A program made the position numbers and the translations under genes. This document shows positions 6,367 through 13,327 of a stretch of DNA of 35,509 nucleotides, piece by piece. Position 1 is the first letter of the stretch; the number at the start of each line of letters is the position of its first letter. This DNA comes from a virus. The stretch is from IMG/VR virus record IMGVR_UViG_3300033998_000041, positions 1 through 35,509 of that record, one strand, 5' to 3'. The notes below the pieces were generated by a model, which had not been told where the DNA came from, ran no database searches, and saw only the letters and a program-made list of their open reading frames with translations.

Positions 6367-6564
6367 TTAAATCATTTCAAATCTGAATCTATTCTTTTTC
6401 TTAATCACCCGGCAGCCGTCTATTTTACCCTTACTATTAATCAAAGAATATACACCCGATGAATCTTCGTGCAGTTCAATACTTGTCGAATAAAAGTATT
6501 GATTTACCATCTTTGTTATTCTATCTAAAGACGGAGCACTTGCCAATAATGTTACTGTTTTCAT
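6367..6564 (-). CDS. Hypothetical early protein (65 aa)
   Basis: Begins MKTVTLLASAPSLDRITKMVNQYF and ends KKKNRFRFEMI. The frame stays open upstream to a GTG at 6699, adding 45 low-complexity K/N/E-rich residues. I choose the ATG at 6564 because the upstream part coincides with an imperfect nucleotide tandem repeat that looks like a leader, and because ATGAAAACAGTAAC matches other starts here. If the longer form is real, it has two basic repeats of about 19 aa at its N-terminus. Confidence 0.55.
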   Translation of the reverse strand: MKTVTLLASAPSLDRITKMVNQYFYSTSIELHEDSSGVYSLINSKGKIDGCRVIKKKNRFRFEMI

Positions 6565-6582
6565 TTTGTTTTCTGTATTTAA

Positions 6583-6700
6583 TTTGTTGTTTTTCGCGCC
6601 TATTTTCGGCGCTTGTTTTTTGCGGTTGTTTTCTGCACGCTTGTTTTTTTCGGTGCTCTTATTTTCTTCCCCGTTGTTTTTTCTGTTTGTTTTCTGCACG
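6583..6700. repeat. Imperfect tandem repeat, period about 61 bp
   Basis: On the minus strand both units begin CGTGCAGAAAACAA and continue with AAAAAACAA, GAAAATA and a GC-containing segment. The second unit contains a perfect GCGCC-(7 nt)-GGCGC hairpin (6596-6612). It fills the gap between the 77-aa and 65-aa genes and could be an A-rich leader with hairpins or a repetitive N-terminal coding extension. Confidence 0.65.
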
Positions 6701-6728
6701 TGTTTTTTACGTATTCTAAAACTTCTTT

Positions 6729-6962
6729 TTATAACGACCTCGATAATTCCTTTAATCGCTTTAGCCCGTCCTGATAAACCACATGATTCTCATTCCAACA
6801 GGTGAAATTTAAAAATAACCTGTCGAATCTTTCTATCCATTCTTTCAAATACCAATATTGCCTTACAAGTTCCTCAGACCACTGTTTTTTGAGAGCCTGC
6901 TCAACTTCATTAAGGAGGCTTGTTGCCCACCTTCTATTATCTATACAATCCTGTAAATTCAT
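6729..6962 (-). CDS. First gene of the early operon, hypothetical (77 aa)
   Basis: A helical protein: MNLQDCIDNRRWATSLLNEVEQALKK, then WSEELVRQYWYLKEWIERFDRLFLNF, ending GLKRLKELSRSL. Rich in tryptophan and in charged heptad-like stretches. It is the first frame downstream of the promoter at 7035-7066, after a leader of about 65 nt that carries AAAAAGTTATGAAT. As the first transcribed early gene it is a candidate host-takeover or regulatory protein, but I recognise no family. Confidence 0.66.
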   Translation of the reverse strand: MNLQDCIDNRRWATSLLNEVEQALKKQWSEELVRQYWYLKEWIERFDRLFLNFTCWNENHVVYQDGLKRLKELSRSL

Positions 6963-7034
6963 AACTTTTTGTTTTTTAGTTTTATGCTCTTTCGAGCGGT
7001 TTATAACTGTTATTGTTTATCTTTTAATTGTCTT

Positions 7035-7066
7035 CAAATTTACAACTTTACTTCTTAACATGCAAA
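7035..7066 (-). promoter_or_regulatory. Bacteroides-type promoter for early operon
   Basis: Minus strand: TTTG (7063-7066), 20 nt, TAAATTTG (7035-7042), matching the Bacteroides consensus exactly. It faces the run of small early genes. A second TAnnTTTG-like box exists inside the -33 palindrome but has no matching -33. Confidence 0.78.
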
Positions 7067-7076
7067 TTTATTTGCA
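7061..7076. promoter_or_regulatory. Perfect palindrome over early promoter -33 box
   Basis: TGCAAAT-TT-ATTTGCA, with two 7-base arms and a 2-base centre, contains the -33 TTTG of the early promoter. Its core GCAAA-N4-TTTGC recurs at 3454-3467 and, with one change, at 30880-30893. Likely a protein-binding operator. Confidence 0.58.
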
Positions 7077-7148
7077 CTTTTAACATAGATTTAACACGTA
7101 TTTAACATAATCTTAACATTAAGCACGTTTTTGTGCGTAAATAATAAC

Positions 7149-7156
7149 TACCTTTG
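7149..7156 (+). promoter_or_regulatory. Plus-strand -7 box, divergent from early promoter
   Basis: TACCTTTG, a full match to the Bacteroides -7 consensus, on the strand opposite all genes. A TTTG lies upstream but only 15 nt away, shorter than usual, so the -33 is weak. A start near 7163 would be followed after about 95 nt by a strong terminator. Confidence 0.5.
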
Positions 7157-7162
7157 TATCGT

Positions 7163-7258
7163 GTAATTTACTACTTATAGATTAGACATTCTTAAAAAAT
7201 TACGTTCATAACTTTACGTGGTTGCCATTCGTTGCGAAACGAGCGGCAATTTTTTTTT
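7163..7258 (+). ncRNA. Candidate small RNA in the control region
   Basis: The about 95 nt between the plus-strand -7 box and the plus-strand terminator contain no ATG frame on that strand. The stretch holds GTTCATAACTTTA, the complement of AAAGTTATGAA, which is the translation start region of several phage genes on the minus strand. So the RNA might pair with phage messages. The alternative is that this is a leftover gene start on the minus strand (ATGAACGTAATTTTTTAA, 5 codons). Boundaries are estimates. Confidence 0.45.
7222..7258 (+). terminator. Plus-strand intrinsic terminator with GCGA tetraloop
   Basis: TTGCC pairs with GGCAA, then TTCGTT with AACGAG (one G-U), closed by a GNRA tetraloop GCGA, then nine or more T residues. 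The T run follows only on the plus strand, so it ends plus-strand transcription, although no protein gene lies on that strand. Confidence 0.82.
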
Positions 7259-7267
7259 GTGCGTACA

Positions 7268-7302
7268 TAAAAAAATAACGGCTACCTTCGCAGGCTGCCG
7301 CT
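7268..7302 (-). terminator. Late operon intrinsic terminator
   Basis: On the minus strand: AGCGGC-A-GCC, loop TGCGAA, GGT-A-GCCGTT, then ATTTTTTTATG. It lies about 70 nt after the stop of the last late gene and faces the plus-strand terminator, so the two transcripts converge here without overlap. Confidence 0.82.
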
Positions 7303-7375
7303 ACTCATGAATAACAAATAATCTAACTACAAAAATGATCTTATGCCTTATGTCAAATCTTAATCAAGCATTATC

Positions 7376-7756
7376 TCACCATTTTATCTTAATTATAACG
7401 TATATTACTATTATCGCGATAATAATGTTTAGGACCGACAATCTTATTTGTTGCCATTTCGTCAACCTGTTAACCTCTTTCACTACCTCAACCGAGTAAG
7501 GTATCGAATCGACTTTAACGACGCTTATCGTGTCGATCCTGAATCGCTCACGCCACTTTATCGACTGAAGATAAACGGTGTCGTTCTGTGAGAACAACAT
7601 CAAAGTGTCGCGATTATATACGCTGTCAACTCGAAACCGTTCGCGAAACTCGATCTTCGTTTCTGGTATCGGGACAAGTATCTGTTTCGGCTTACATCCT
7701 GAAATAGATAACAGAATGATTATCAAAATAGATAAATGTAATATGTATTTTTTCAT
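7376..7756 (-). CDS. Unimolecular-spanin-like lipoprotein
   Basis: A 126-aa protein with a lipoprotein signal (hydrophobic residues 5-20, lipobox SISGC with C21) and a second hydrophobic segment at the C-terminus (about 108-123), joined by a beta-rich linker with repeated FRERFRVDS / WRERFRIDT units. An outer-membrane lipid anchor plus a C-terminal inner-membrane helix is the architecture of unimolecular spanins such as T1 gp11, which fuse the two membranes at lysis. It is the last gene of the late operon and shares it with holin and lysozyme. Overlaps the previous gene by ATGA. Confidence 0.72.
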   Translation of the reverse strand: MKKYILHLSILIIILLSISGCKPKQILVPIPETKIEFRERFRVDSVYNRDTLMLFSQNDTVYLQSIKWRERFRIDTISVVKVDSIPYSVEVVKEVNRLTKWQQIRLSVLNIIIAIIVIYVIIKIKW

Positions 7757-7992
7757 AGCTCTATATTTTCAATTGCCTCTAAATATTCTTTTTGCTTTGC
7801 CTCCAATTCTGAAATTTCGCTTTCGAGAATATTAATTTGCTCCCTTGCATTTATCCTTGCCGACTTCACTTCTTCCGACATCGGTTTATACGGTTCATCG
7901 TCTTGACGATGGTCTGCATAATCTGTACTATTTAATAGCGACCTAAATTCGTGTATCTTTTGATACTTCTTGTTGATTTCTTCTTGATACAT
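7753..7992 (-). CDS. Coiled-coil hypothetical protein (79 aa)
   Basis: Highly charged; residues 40-79 are a continuous heptad-like helix (EVKSARINAREQINILESE, then ISELEAKQKEYLEAIENIEL). No signal peptide. Lies between the tail-fibre gene and the spanin-like gene with ATGA coupling to the latter. It could be a fibre chaperone or a lysis accessory protein; no family recognised. Confidence 0.65.
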   Translation of the reverse strand: MYQEEINKKYQKIHEFRSLLNSTDYADHRQDDEPYKPMSEEVKSARINAREQINILESEISELEAKQKEYLEAIENIEL

Positions 7993-8003
7993 AATTTTAA
8001 GTT

Positions 8004-9311
8004 TTAAGGTTCAAGTAGAAGAGCTGACACAACACGACAATTATGCGAGTGATTCTTATGGTAGTCGCTGAAACTACCGTGGTTGCCATAGTAAATCCAA
8101 GCATAGTTGGAGTAAGACTCGCATGATAACCAATAATATGAGCCTACGTTTAATGGTGTAAGCCCAGCTTCGATAAAACCCTTTGTAATAATATCTTGTT
8201 CAACTCCAGATATACCATTTGTTATTTTGCTTATAATTTGCTCAAATTCCCAAACGCTCGGAAGCCACCATGAACCTGTTAAATGCTTAGTACCTACTCT
8301 TTCAAATAAATTACAATAATCTGCTGCAGGATATGCAGGAGAGGCAGTCCCGTCATGGTTTGTATATGCTACTACTGCAAGTTTTTTGGTATTACTTTGT
8401 CCATTTTTATCGATTATAATTCCTTTAGAATATGACTTCTTAACCATCTTCGCTTGAAGATAATTATCATATGTCAAATAGTAATTAAATAAAATCGGAT
8501 TATCAGTCGCATTAAATCTCGATTCTCGTATTATGCCATTACTTGTTAATGTTTGATCAACAGAATCACCACCATTTGCAGAATAATATTGCTTAAACTT
8601 CAAGAAATTTGCACCTGCATAATATTCAACTGTTCCATCATTTCTGTATAATTGCGTGGATGGAGACAATAAACCCGTAATGGCTGTTTGGTAATTACCC
8701 GTTAAGATGTTTACAGTTATATTTGCATCAGAACAGGTAAATACAGTTACATTCGGTGTATAAGAATTTTGTTCTACAACTATATAGTCAGCATAGGCCG
8801 TTACAGTCCATCCAATAGGATGTGCAGTCATTATTGCACGTATTGCATCCTGCATCTTTGTAGCTAACGTGGCAAGCGTGTCAGTAGTTGTATAATTAAT
8901 TGCCGATGTAGTGGTAGAATTGATTGTTAACGTAAAACTTCCATCTGCGACGAACGAGAAGCCACTCATTTTCACCTTATACGATGCAGCCCATTGCTTA
9001 GCGACTTGCACACCAGCGTCTATTAGCGCAGACGTGTTACTTCTTTCTGCAACTACAGCTGTGATAATGTATCTTGACGAAAGTAAAGCCCTATTAACCG
9101 TGCCATTTTTAATAACTTTGTATTTCATATCTACTGTATCATATACAACCGTATCTCCAACCGAACAATAAATGCTCGGTACAATCACATTCACCCCTTT
9201 TCGCTTAATGATATTTATATCCTTAATCAAACTTACCGTATTCTCATTAGTAGGTCTATTTGTATCTGCATCATAAGCAGCCAAATTGTCGTATTTATTA
9301 ATATTTTTCAT
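8004..9311 (-). CDS. Tail-fibre/adhesin with DUF1566-like C-terminal domain
   Basis: A 435-aa protein. Residues 1-290 are beta-rich with many T/S/N residues and look like fibre or adhesin repeats. From about 310 a DUF1566/formylglycine-like fold appears: YCNLFERVG, GSWWLPSVWEFEQI, then YYWLSCESYSNYAWIYYG and a variable-looking end rich in Y, S, N, H and D (SFSDYHKNHSHN) before CRVVSALL. This C-terminal pattern is shared with targets of diversity-generating retroelements and receptor-binding adhesins. No reverse transcriptase gene is present. Probably a receptor-binding protein at the tail tip. Confidence 0.7.
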   Translation of the reverse strand: MKNINKYDNLAAYDADTNRPTNENTVSLIKDINIIKRKGVNVIVPSIYCSVGDTVVYDTVDMKYKVIKNGTVNRALLSSRYIITAVVAERSNTSALIDAGVQVAKQWAASYKVKMSGFSFVADGSFTLTINSTTTSAINYTTTDTLATLATKMQDAIRAIMTAHPIGWTVTAYADYIVVEQNSYTPNVTVFTCSDANITVNILTGNYQTAITGLLSPSTQLYRNDGTVEYYAGANFLKFKQYYSANGGDSVDQTLTSNGIIRESRFNATDNPILFNYYLTYDNYLQAKMVKKSYSKGIIIDKNGQSNTKKLAVVAYTNHDGTASPAYPAADYCNLFERVGTKHLTGSWWLPSVWEFEQIISKITNGISGVEQDIITKGFIEAGLTPLNVGSYYWLSCESYSNYAWIYYGNHGSFSDYHKNHSHNCRVVSALLLEP

Positions 9312-9317
9312 AATTGT

Positions 9318-10400
9318 TTATTTTAAAATCCAATCATTAACCGAAGTATTGTTTTTTGCGCTATAAAAGTCGCCAGTAGCAGTGTTGACATAAAATTGAG
9401 GCACGCCATCTGGTATGATGGCAGGAGCAACATTTGATACGATAAATAGAGGCCTGCCTTGATAATTCAAGTCTTTCAGAACGTCGATACTGTCAACCTG
9501 TAGCTTACTGATTATCATGTTTCGAAAAGCAGCCTCCAAAGCACTTAATCTCGCCGCCAATTCGTTCAAATCGGTAGCAATAACTTCTTCGTCGTCGATA
9601 ACTTCGTTTGATAGTTGACCTATGTTTTCATTTATAGCCGTTAAGTCTCCCTCAATAGATAACCGTGCTTCGTTTGCGTTACTTGCAGCCTCATTTGCGT
9701 TTTGTATTGCAATTGTCGTATTTTCTTGTCGTGCTGCTTCGGCAGTATTTCTTTCTGATTCGGCCTCTATCCTCGCATTTTCATTTTCAACCCTCGTCGA
9801 TTCAGCCGACACTCTTAATGCTTCGGCTTCAAGTCTTCTTGCCTCATTATACGATATTTCGCCGACTACGTTGTCTATCTCTTCTGTTTTTTCTGATATA
9901 AATAAATTTGTTTGCTCTTGTACAGCATTGCCTGCATCAATCGCAGGTTGTCTTAAATAATCAAAATAGTCATCTAATGTGCCATCTGGATTCTCATTTA
10001 ACCATACCTGATATGCACTATCTCCTTTGTCGCCTTTGAACGCAATTGCCATATCAGAAGTAACCGAAAATTCAGATACGTCGTCTGCCATAGCCGTTCT
10101 CGGTACAATCTGAAATGCATCTATATCTACTGTACATTTTCGGTCGTTGTCTGATAGCGACGTATCGGGTAGCACGTAATAGAATATAAGTGTATAAATG
10201 CCAATCTTGTTCAGCAATTCAGGCGTTAACTCAACTATAATGTTATTACCAGAAACGGTGTAGTTGTGTATCTCTGTTTTCGTACCGAAGACAATCATAT
10301 ATAGATGCTTCTCCAAAACAGTTTCGATGTTTTCAGGCACTCCTCCTCTCTCAATTGCCCAAGAAAGTACGAAGTCGTTGCCAATTCTTATCTTTTTCAT
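9318..10400 (-). CDS. BppU-like tail/baseplate fibre protein with coiled coil
   Basis: A 360-aa protein. The N-terminal about 120 residues (GNDFVLSWAIERGG, YTVSGNNIIVELTPELL, CTVDIDAFQIV) resemble BppU-type baseplate attachment domains. Then a collagen-like GDKGDSAYQVWL, a long coiled coil (about 160-290: repeated EARRLEAEALRVSAESTRVE units) and a small C-terminal domain from about 310. This layout is typical of trimeric fibres. The frame opens at a TTG two codons earlier; the ATG at 10400 fits the usual GATTATGAAAAAG start. Probably anchors or forms side fibres with the following adhesin. Confidence 0.72.
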   Translation of the reverse strand: MKKIRIGNDFVLSWAIERGGVPENIETVLEKHLYMIVFGTKTEIHNYTVSGNNIIVELTPELLNKIGIYTLIFYYVLPDTSLSDNDRKCTVDIDAFQIVPRTAMADDVSEFSVTSDMAIAFKGDKGDSAYQVWLNENPDGTLDDYFDYLRQPAIDAGNAVQEQTNLFISEKTEEIDNVVGEISYNEARRLEAEALRVSAESTRVENENARIEAESERNTAEAARQENTTIAIQNANEAASNANEARLSIEGDLTAINENIGQLSNEVIDDEEVIATDLNELAARLSALEAAFRNMIISKLQVDSIDVLKDLNYQGRPLFIVSNVAPAIIPDGVPQFYVNTATGDFYSAKNNTSVNDWILK

Positions 10401-10410
10401 AATCAATTTA

Positions 10411-10839
10411 TTATTTCGTAAAATACAGTTTTGCTTCTTCTTTACGACGTTTTACAAGACCAGGCAGCACTTTGCCTTTGCTGTACACCCAGCGATTGAA
10501 TTGCCTTTCAATGTCTCTGTCGTTCGGATCAGCTTTTATTTTCTTTAAAAGCGTCGATGATCTGAAATTTCCTACTCCGACGTTGTAAACAAAACTCGCA
10601 AGCGCGTCAAATTGATTTTGATTTATGTTTAGATTATGACTGTTTATTTCGTTCTCAACCGTTACCAAATCTTCTATCAACAATCTTTCGGCTTCTTCTT
10701 TCGTTATTACGTCGCCAAGCAACACATCTTTCGTGTGTCCGTACCCGATTGTCGGTTTTCCTGAAGGACAAATGTAGGCAGCGAGCTTCAGTCCTTCATG
10801 CTTCTTTATCAGCTCTATTCCTTTTTTACTTGTTCTCAT
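10411..10839 (-). CDS. Endolysin, T4-type lysozyme (GH24)
   Basis: A 142-aa muramidase with the GH24 catalytic order E-8x-C/D-5x-T: E15 in KKHEGLKL, C24, and T30 in PTIGYGHT. Here the middle residue is Cys rather than T4's Asp, a known variant. Other family blocks: ITKEEAERLL, NQFDALASFVYNVGVGNF, LPGLVKRRKEEAKLY. No signal peptide, so it needs the holin to reach peptidoglycan. The ATG overlaps the holin gene by 14 nt. It cuts the glycan strands of the host wall at lysis. Confidence 0.92.
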   Translation of the reverse strand: MRTSKKGIELIKKHEGLKLAAYICPSGKPTIGYGHTKDVLLGDVITKEEAERLLIEDLVTVENEINSHNLNINQNQFDALASFVYNVGVGNFRSSTLLKKIKADPNDRDIERQFNRWVYSKGKVLPGLVKRRKEEAKLYFTK

Positions 10840-11380
10840 CGATTTGTTTATTTGTCGAATTTTGATTATTTTTCAACTCATCCAAATTCACGTCGAAATG
10901 ACGCTCCGTCTTGTCAATCATTATCTTTTGCAATAATTTCCAAAACATGCCTTCCTTCTCTCCACGACACGAACTTTCATTCTCGAGAATAGACCACGCC
11001 TGTTCAAAGCAAATTATTCCTGCAACAATGTATGACAAAGGTACATCCATGTACACGAAAACCCAATGCTCAACCAAATACGCCAAAATTATAAGTATCA
11101 ATCGTTTTGGAATAGTTGATCGTATTACTTTCGCGAAAGAAAAGCTTTTGAATTTAGCGTTCTCTTTAAGGACCTTATCGGGATATTGCTCGCTCGCCCT
11201 TTTGTTCAACTGATACGCTGTCCACGTGTCATATAAAATGAAAATTATCACTATGATCATCAGTGGGAATGTAGGTTTTAACTCTTTTATAAGAAACCCG
11301 ATATATCCTCCGATCGCGATAAATAGTATCTTGAAATAGTTCAGTCCGTGATCCATCTTCGTGTCTGTTTTATGTGTCAT
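10826..11380 (-). CDS. Phage holin
   Basis: A 184-aa membrane protein with four predicted hydrophobic segments near 14-33, 38-56, 91-111 and 114-131, then a charged soluble tail (about 135-184) rich in N, E and K. Topology, size and position directly before the lysozyme gene (overlapping it) match the toxin-secretion/phage-lysis holin families of Bacteroides phages. It would form the inner-membrane lesions that release the lysozyme. Confidence 0.78.
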   Translation of the reverse strand: MTHKTDTKMDHGLNYFKILFIAIGGYIGFLIKELKPTFPLMIIVIIFILYDTWTAYQLNKRASEQYPDKVLKENAKFKSFSFAKVIRSTIPKRLILIILAYLVEHWVFVYMDVPLSYIVAGIICFEQAWSILENESSCRGEKEGMFWKLLQKIMIDKTERHFDVNLDELKNNQNSTNKQIDENK

Positions 11381-11419
11381 TTAACGATGTAGCAATGTAT
11401 CGATGTGCTCTTTTCTTCG

Positions 11420-11845
11420 TCATTTCTTTAAGTACTCCATAACGACGTCAACGAAAGTGCCGTTCTTGTCAGGATTACTCATTATAAGATCAGCGCAATC
11501 GTTTTCTGTGAAGATCTTCGTGTCGATGTCGGCAGGCTCTTTCAACCACGCTTCCATCACGGGCCGAAACGATTCGTTCCACTCATCCTGCGCATCTCCT
11601 TCCTGCCATCCTTCAGGCTTCGTCTGTTCGCTTATTTCTTGCCGAACGCGTTCGTATTCGTCGTAAAGTGCTTTCAGTTTAACGCGAAGCATTACGTACT
11701 TCACAAGCGCGTCTCGCGAAAGACTTCCGTTCTTAATGTCGCGTATCAGCATGAATAGCGATACTGCTTCGTTACGCGTAATCATGCTTGCACTTGTTGC
11801 TGCAGTTGAGGACTTCTCTTTCGAGTCAATTTTCTTTGTTGCCAT
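11420..11845 (-). CDS. Hypothetical late protein (141 aa)
   Basis: A mainly helical protein: low-complexity N-terminus (ATKKIDSKEKSSTAATSAS), then SLFMLIRDIKNGSLSRDALVKYVMLR and KLKALYDEYERVRQEI, ending FVDVVMEYLKK. It overlaps the metallopeptidase-like gene by 20 nt. The C-terminal ENDCADLIMSN segment is acidic. In this position it may be a virion accessory or assembly protein; no known family recognised. Confidence 0.65.
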   Translation of the reverse strand: MATKKIDSKEKSSTAATSASMITRNEAVSLFMLIRDIKNGSLSRDALVKYVMLRVKLKALYDEYERVRQEISEQTKPEGWQEGDAQDEWNESFRPVMEAWLKEPADIDTKIFTENDCADLIMSNPDKNGTFVDVVMEYLKK

Positions 11846-12266
11846 AAAATAGTTGTTTTACTTGTTTGAAATATTTTTGTTCTGCTTGTCTCGCTTCTTT
11901 CTCCCACTCGCGTTCGTCGTGCGAAAGGTCGGAAGTATATTCTTTTCCGTTCCAATACGCCTTTGTATGCGTATCGTTAAACGACAATCGTTTGTCAATC
12001 ATTTGCTTAACGTGCCACATCTCGTGAATGAACATGCGTATAACAAAGTTAGTAATTTTATCTTCACGTAAGTACTTTTCGTTCACATAAATGATAAAAC
12101 TGTTTATCGAAGTAACTACATACGAATTTTCGTCTAACTCCTTAACACGCAAAGGCATGATGAATATTTCGCTCTCGATATTAAAGATATGAGCTATTAC
12201 ATTCACTAACCGTTTAAAGTTAGGAATTGAGTAGCCCATATCGATGTTTGAAACTACGTTTTTCAT
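11826..12266 (-). CDS. HExxH metallopeptidase-like late protein
   Basis: A 146-aa protein with HEMWH at residues 81-85 inside a helix (RMFIHEMWHVKQM), the zinc-binding HExxH motif, and a downstream acidic helix (EWEKEARQAE, about 120-129) that could give the third ligand, as in M78/SprT-like minimal peptidases. No signal peptide. It lies within the tail-to-lysis part of the late operon and overlaps neighbours on both sides, so it is made late. It could mature a tail protein or attack a host surface protein. Motif seen; substrate unknown. Confidence 0.68.
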   Translation of the reverse strand: MKNVVSNIDMGYSIPNFKRLVNVIAHIFNIESEIFIMPLRVKELDENSYVVTSINSFIIYVNEKYLREDKITNFVIRMFIHEMWHVKQMIDKRLSFNDTHTKAYWNGKEYTSDLSHDEREWEKEARQAEQKYFKQVKQLFYGNKEN

Positions 12267-13312
12267 TAATCAAGAGGTAAATTATCAGTTACTACCGCAC
12301 TGCCTGTATATTGTTGACCAGTCGATGCAACTATCTTTCCGTACACAGTACTCCCGACACTTACGTAATTCTTTAACGTTGTAAGTGAAAAATCGAAAGA
12401 TAAATGCTTTACAAACGATTTTGTACCTGGAGTTGAATTTGGAGGTACAGAAACCGAATTATCGTAAAGTGTATATACATTCATAGAATAATCTGAAGTA
12501 GTTGACATCATGCCAGTAAAATCTATATACTGCTGAAATCTAAAATCGGCATACAAATCTGCTTCGACTTTAAACATTGTAATAGCTGGAGTTGCTGTTC
12601 TCTTAATAGCAGTAATTTCGAAATTCCTATATTCGAATGTATTTGTATAAGCACTTTCAGGTGTCGTGAATGAAAATATATGCTCATCTAAAGAAGTAGC
12701 AAACCACCTTCTTTCAGGTGACGACAAGTGCGTAACCTTGATATAAAACGTTTCGCCCTCATCGAGAGAACCATTAGTGTTATAATCAGGCGGATATAAA
12801 GCCTCTATTTCGAAAGAACCATACGGCTCTGTCACAATAAAATTATCGCTAATCAATGTTGCTGTTCCAACATTAAACGCATTCTCGTTTCGTGCAAATT
12901 CGATTTTAAAAAGGTGGTCTATTGGTGTCGCAGGGTCTGGCTTATTTATTAACGGAGGAATTTTCTCTATATAAAGCCTAAATATAAACGGGTCGTAATA
13001 CTCGTCTGTTTCAATATCTAACCCTCCATTCATATACACAACCCAATCGTGGTCATAGCCTCTAAAGTACCCTAAATGATAACCTGGAACGACATTAGGG
13101 ATAGGTGTAAATCCTGTAGCCGTAGGGCTCAATTTCGTTCTTTCTGCGACAGATTTGCCCCATACGGCTGCGAGATTTGCCGCACCTGGCGGATTAAACC
13201 CCCAAGCGTTTACTTTAGTACTTAAAAATAAAGTACCAACGTCGTTACTTGCCTCGCCGATAGCCTGCGCTACCATGCTTGTGCTTATTCCTGTTAACGG
13301 TAATGCTGCCAT
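12266..13312 (-). CDS. Tail-associated structural protein (348 aa)
   Basis: Begins MAALPLTGISTSMVAQAIGEASNDVGTLF, a start I have seen in minor tail proteins of Bacteroides phages (a short motif announcing a glycine/serine-rich tail tip). It is beta-rich throughout, with repeated threonine/aspartate strands and no catalytic motif. Its stop shares one base with the next gene's start. Located between the large tail-tip protein and the peptidase-like gene. Likely virion component, probably at the tail tip; exact role unknown. Confidence 0.65.
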   Translation of the reverse strand: MAALPLTGISTSMVAQAIGEASNDVGTLFLSTKVNAWGFNPPGAANLAAVWGKSVAERTKLSPTATGFTPIPNVVPGYHLGYFRGYDHDWVVYMNGGLDIETDEYYDPFIFRLYIEKIPPLINKPDPATPIDHLFKIEFARNENAFNVGTATLISDNFIVTEPYGSFEIEALYPPDYNTNGSLDEGETFYIKVTHLSSPERRWFATSLDEHIFSFTTPESAYTNTFEYRNFEITAIKRTATPAITMFKVEADLYADFRFQQYIDFTGMMSTTSDYSMNVYTLYDNSVSVPPNSTPGTKSFVKHLSFDFSLTTLKNYVSVGSTVYGKIVASTGQQYTGSAVVTDNLPLD

Positions 13313-13327
13313 ATTATTTTCCTTTAA

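Noticed and set aside
8004-9311. Full diversity-generating retroelement
   Set aside because: No reverse transcriptase gene and no second copy of the variable segment are found in the closed genome.
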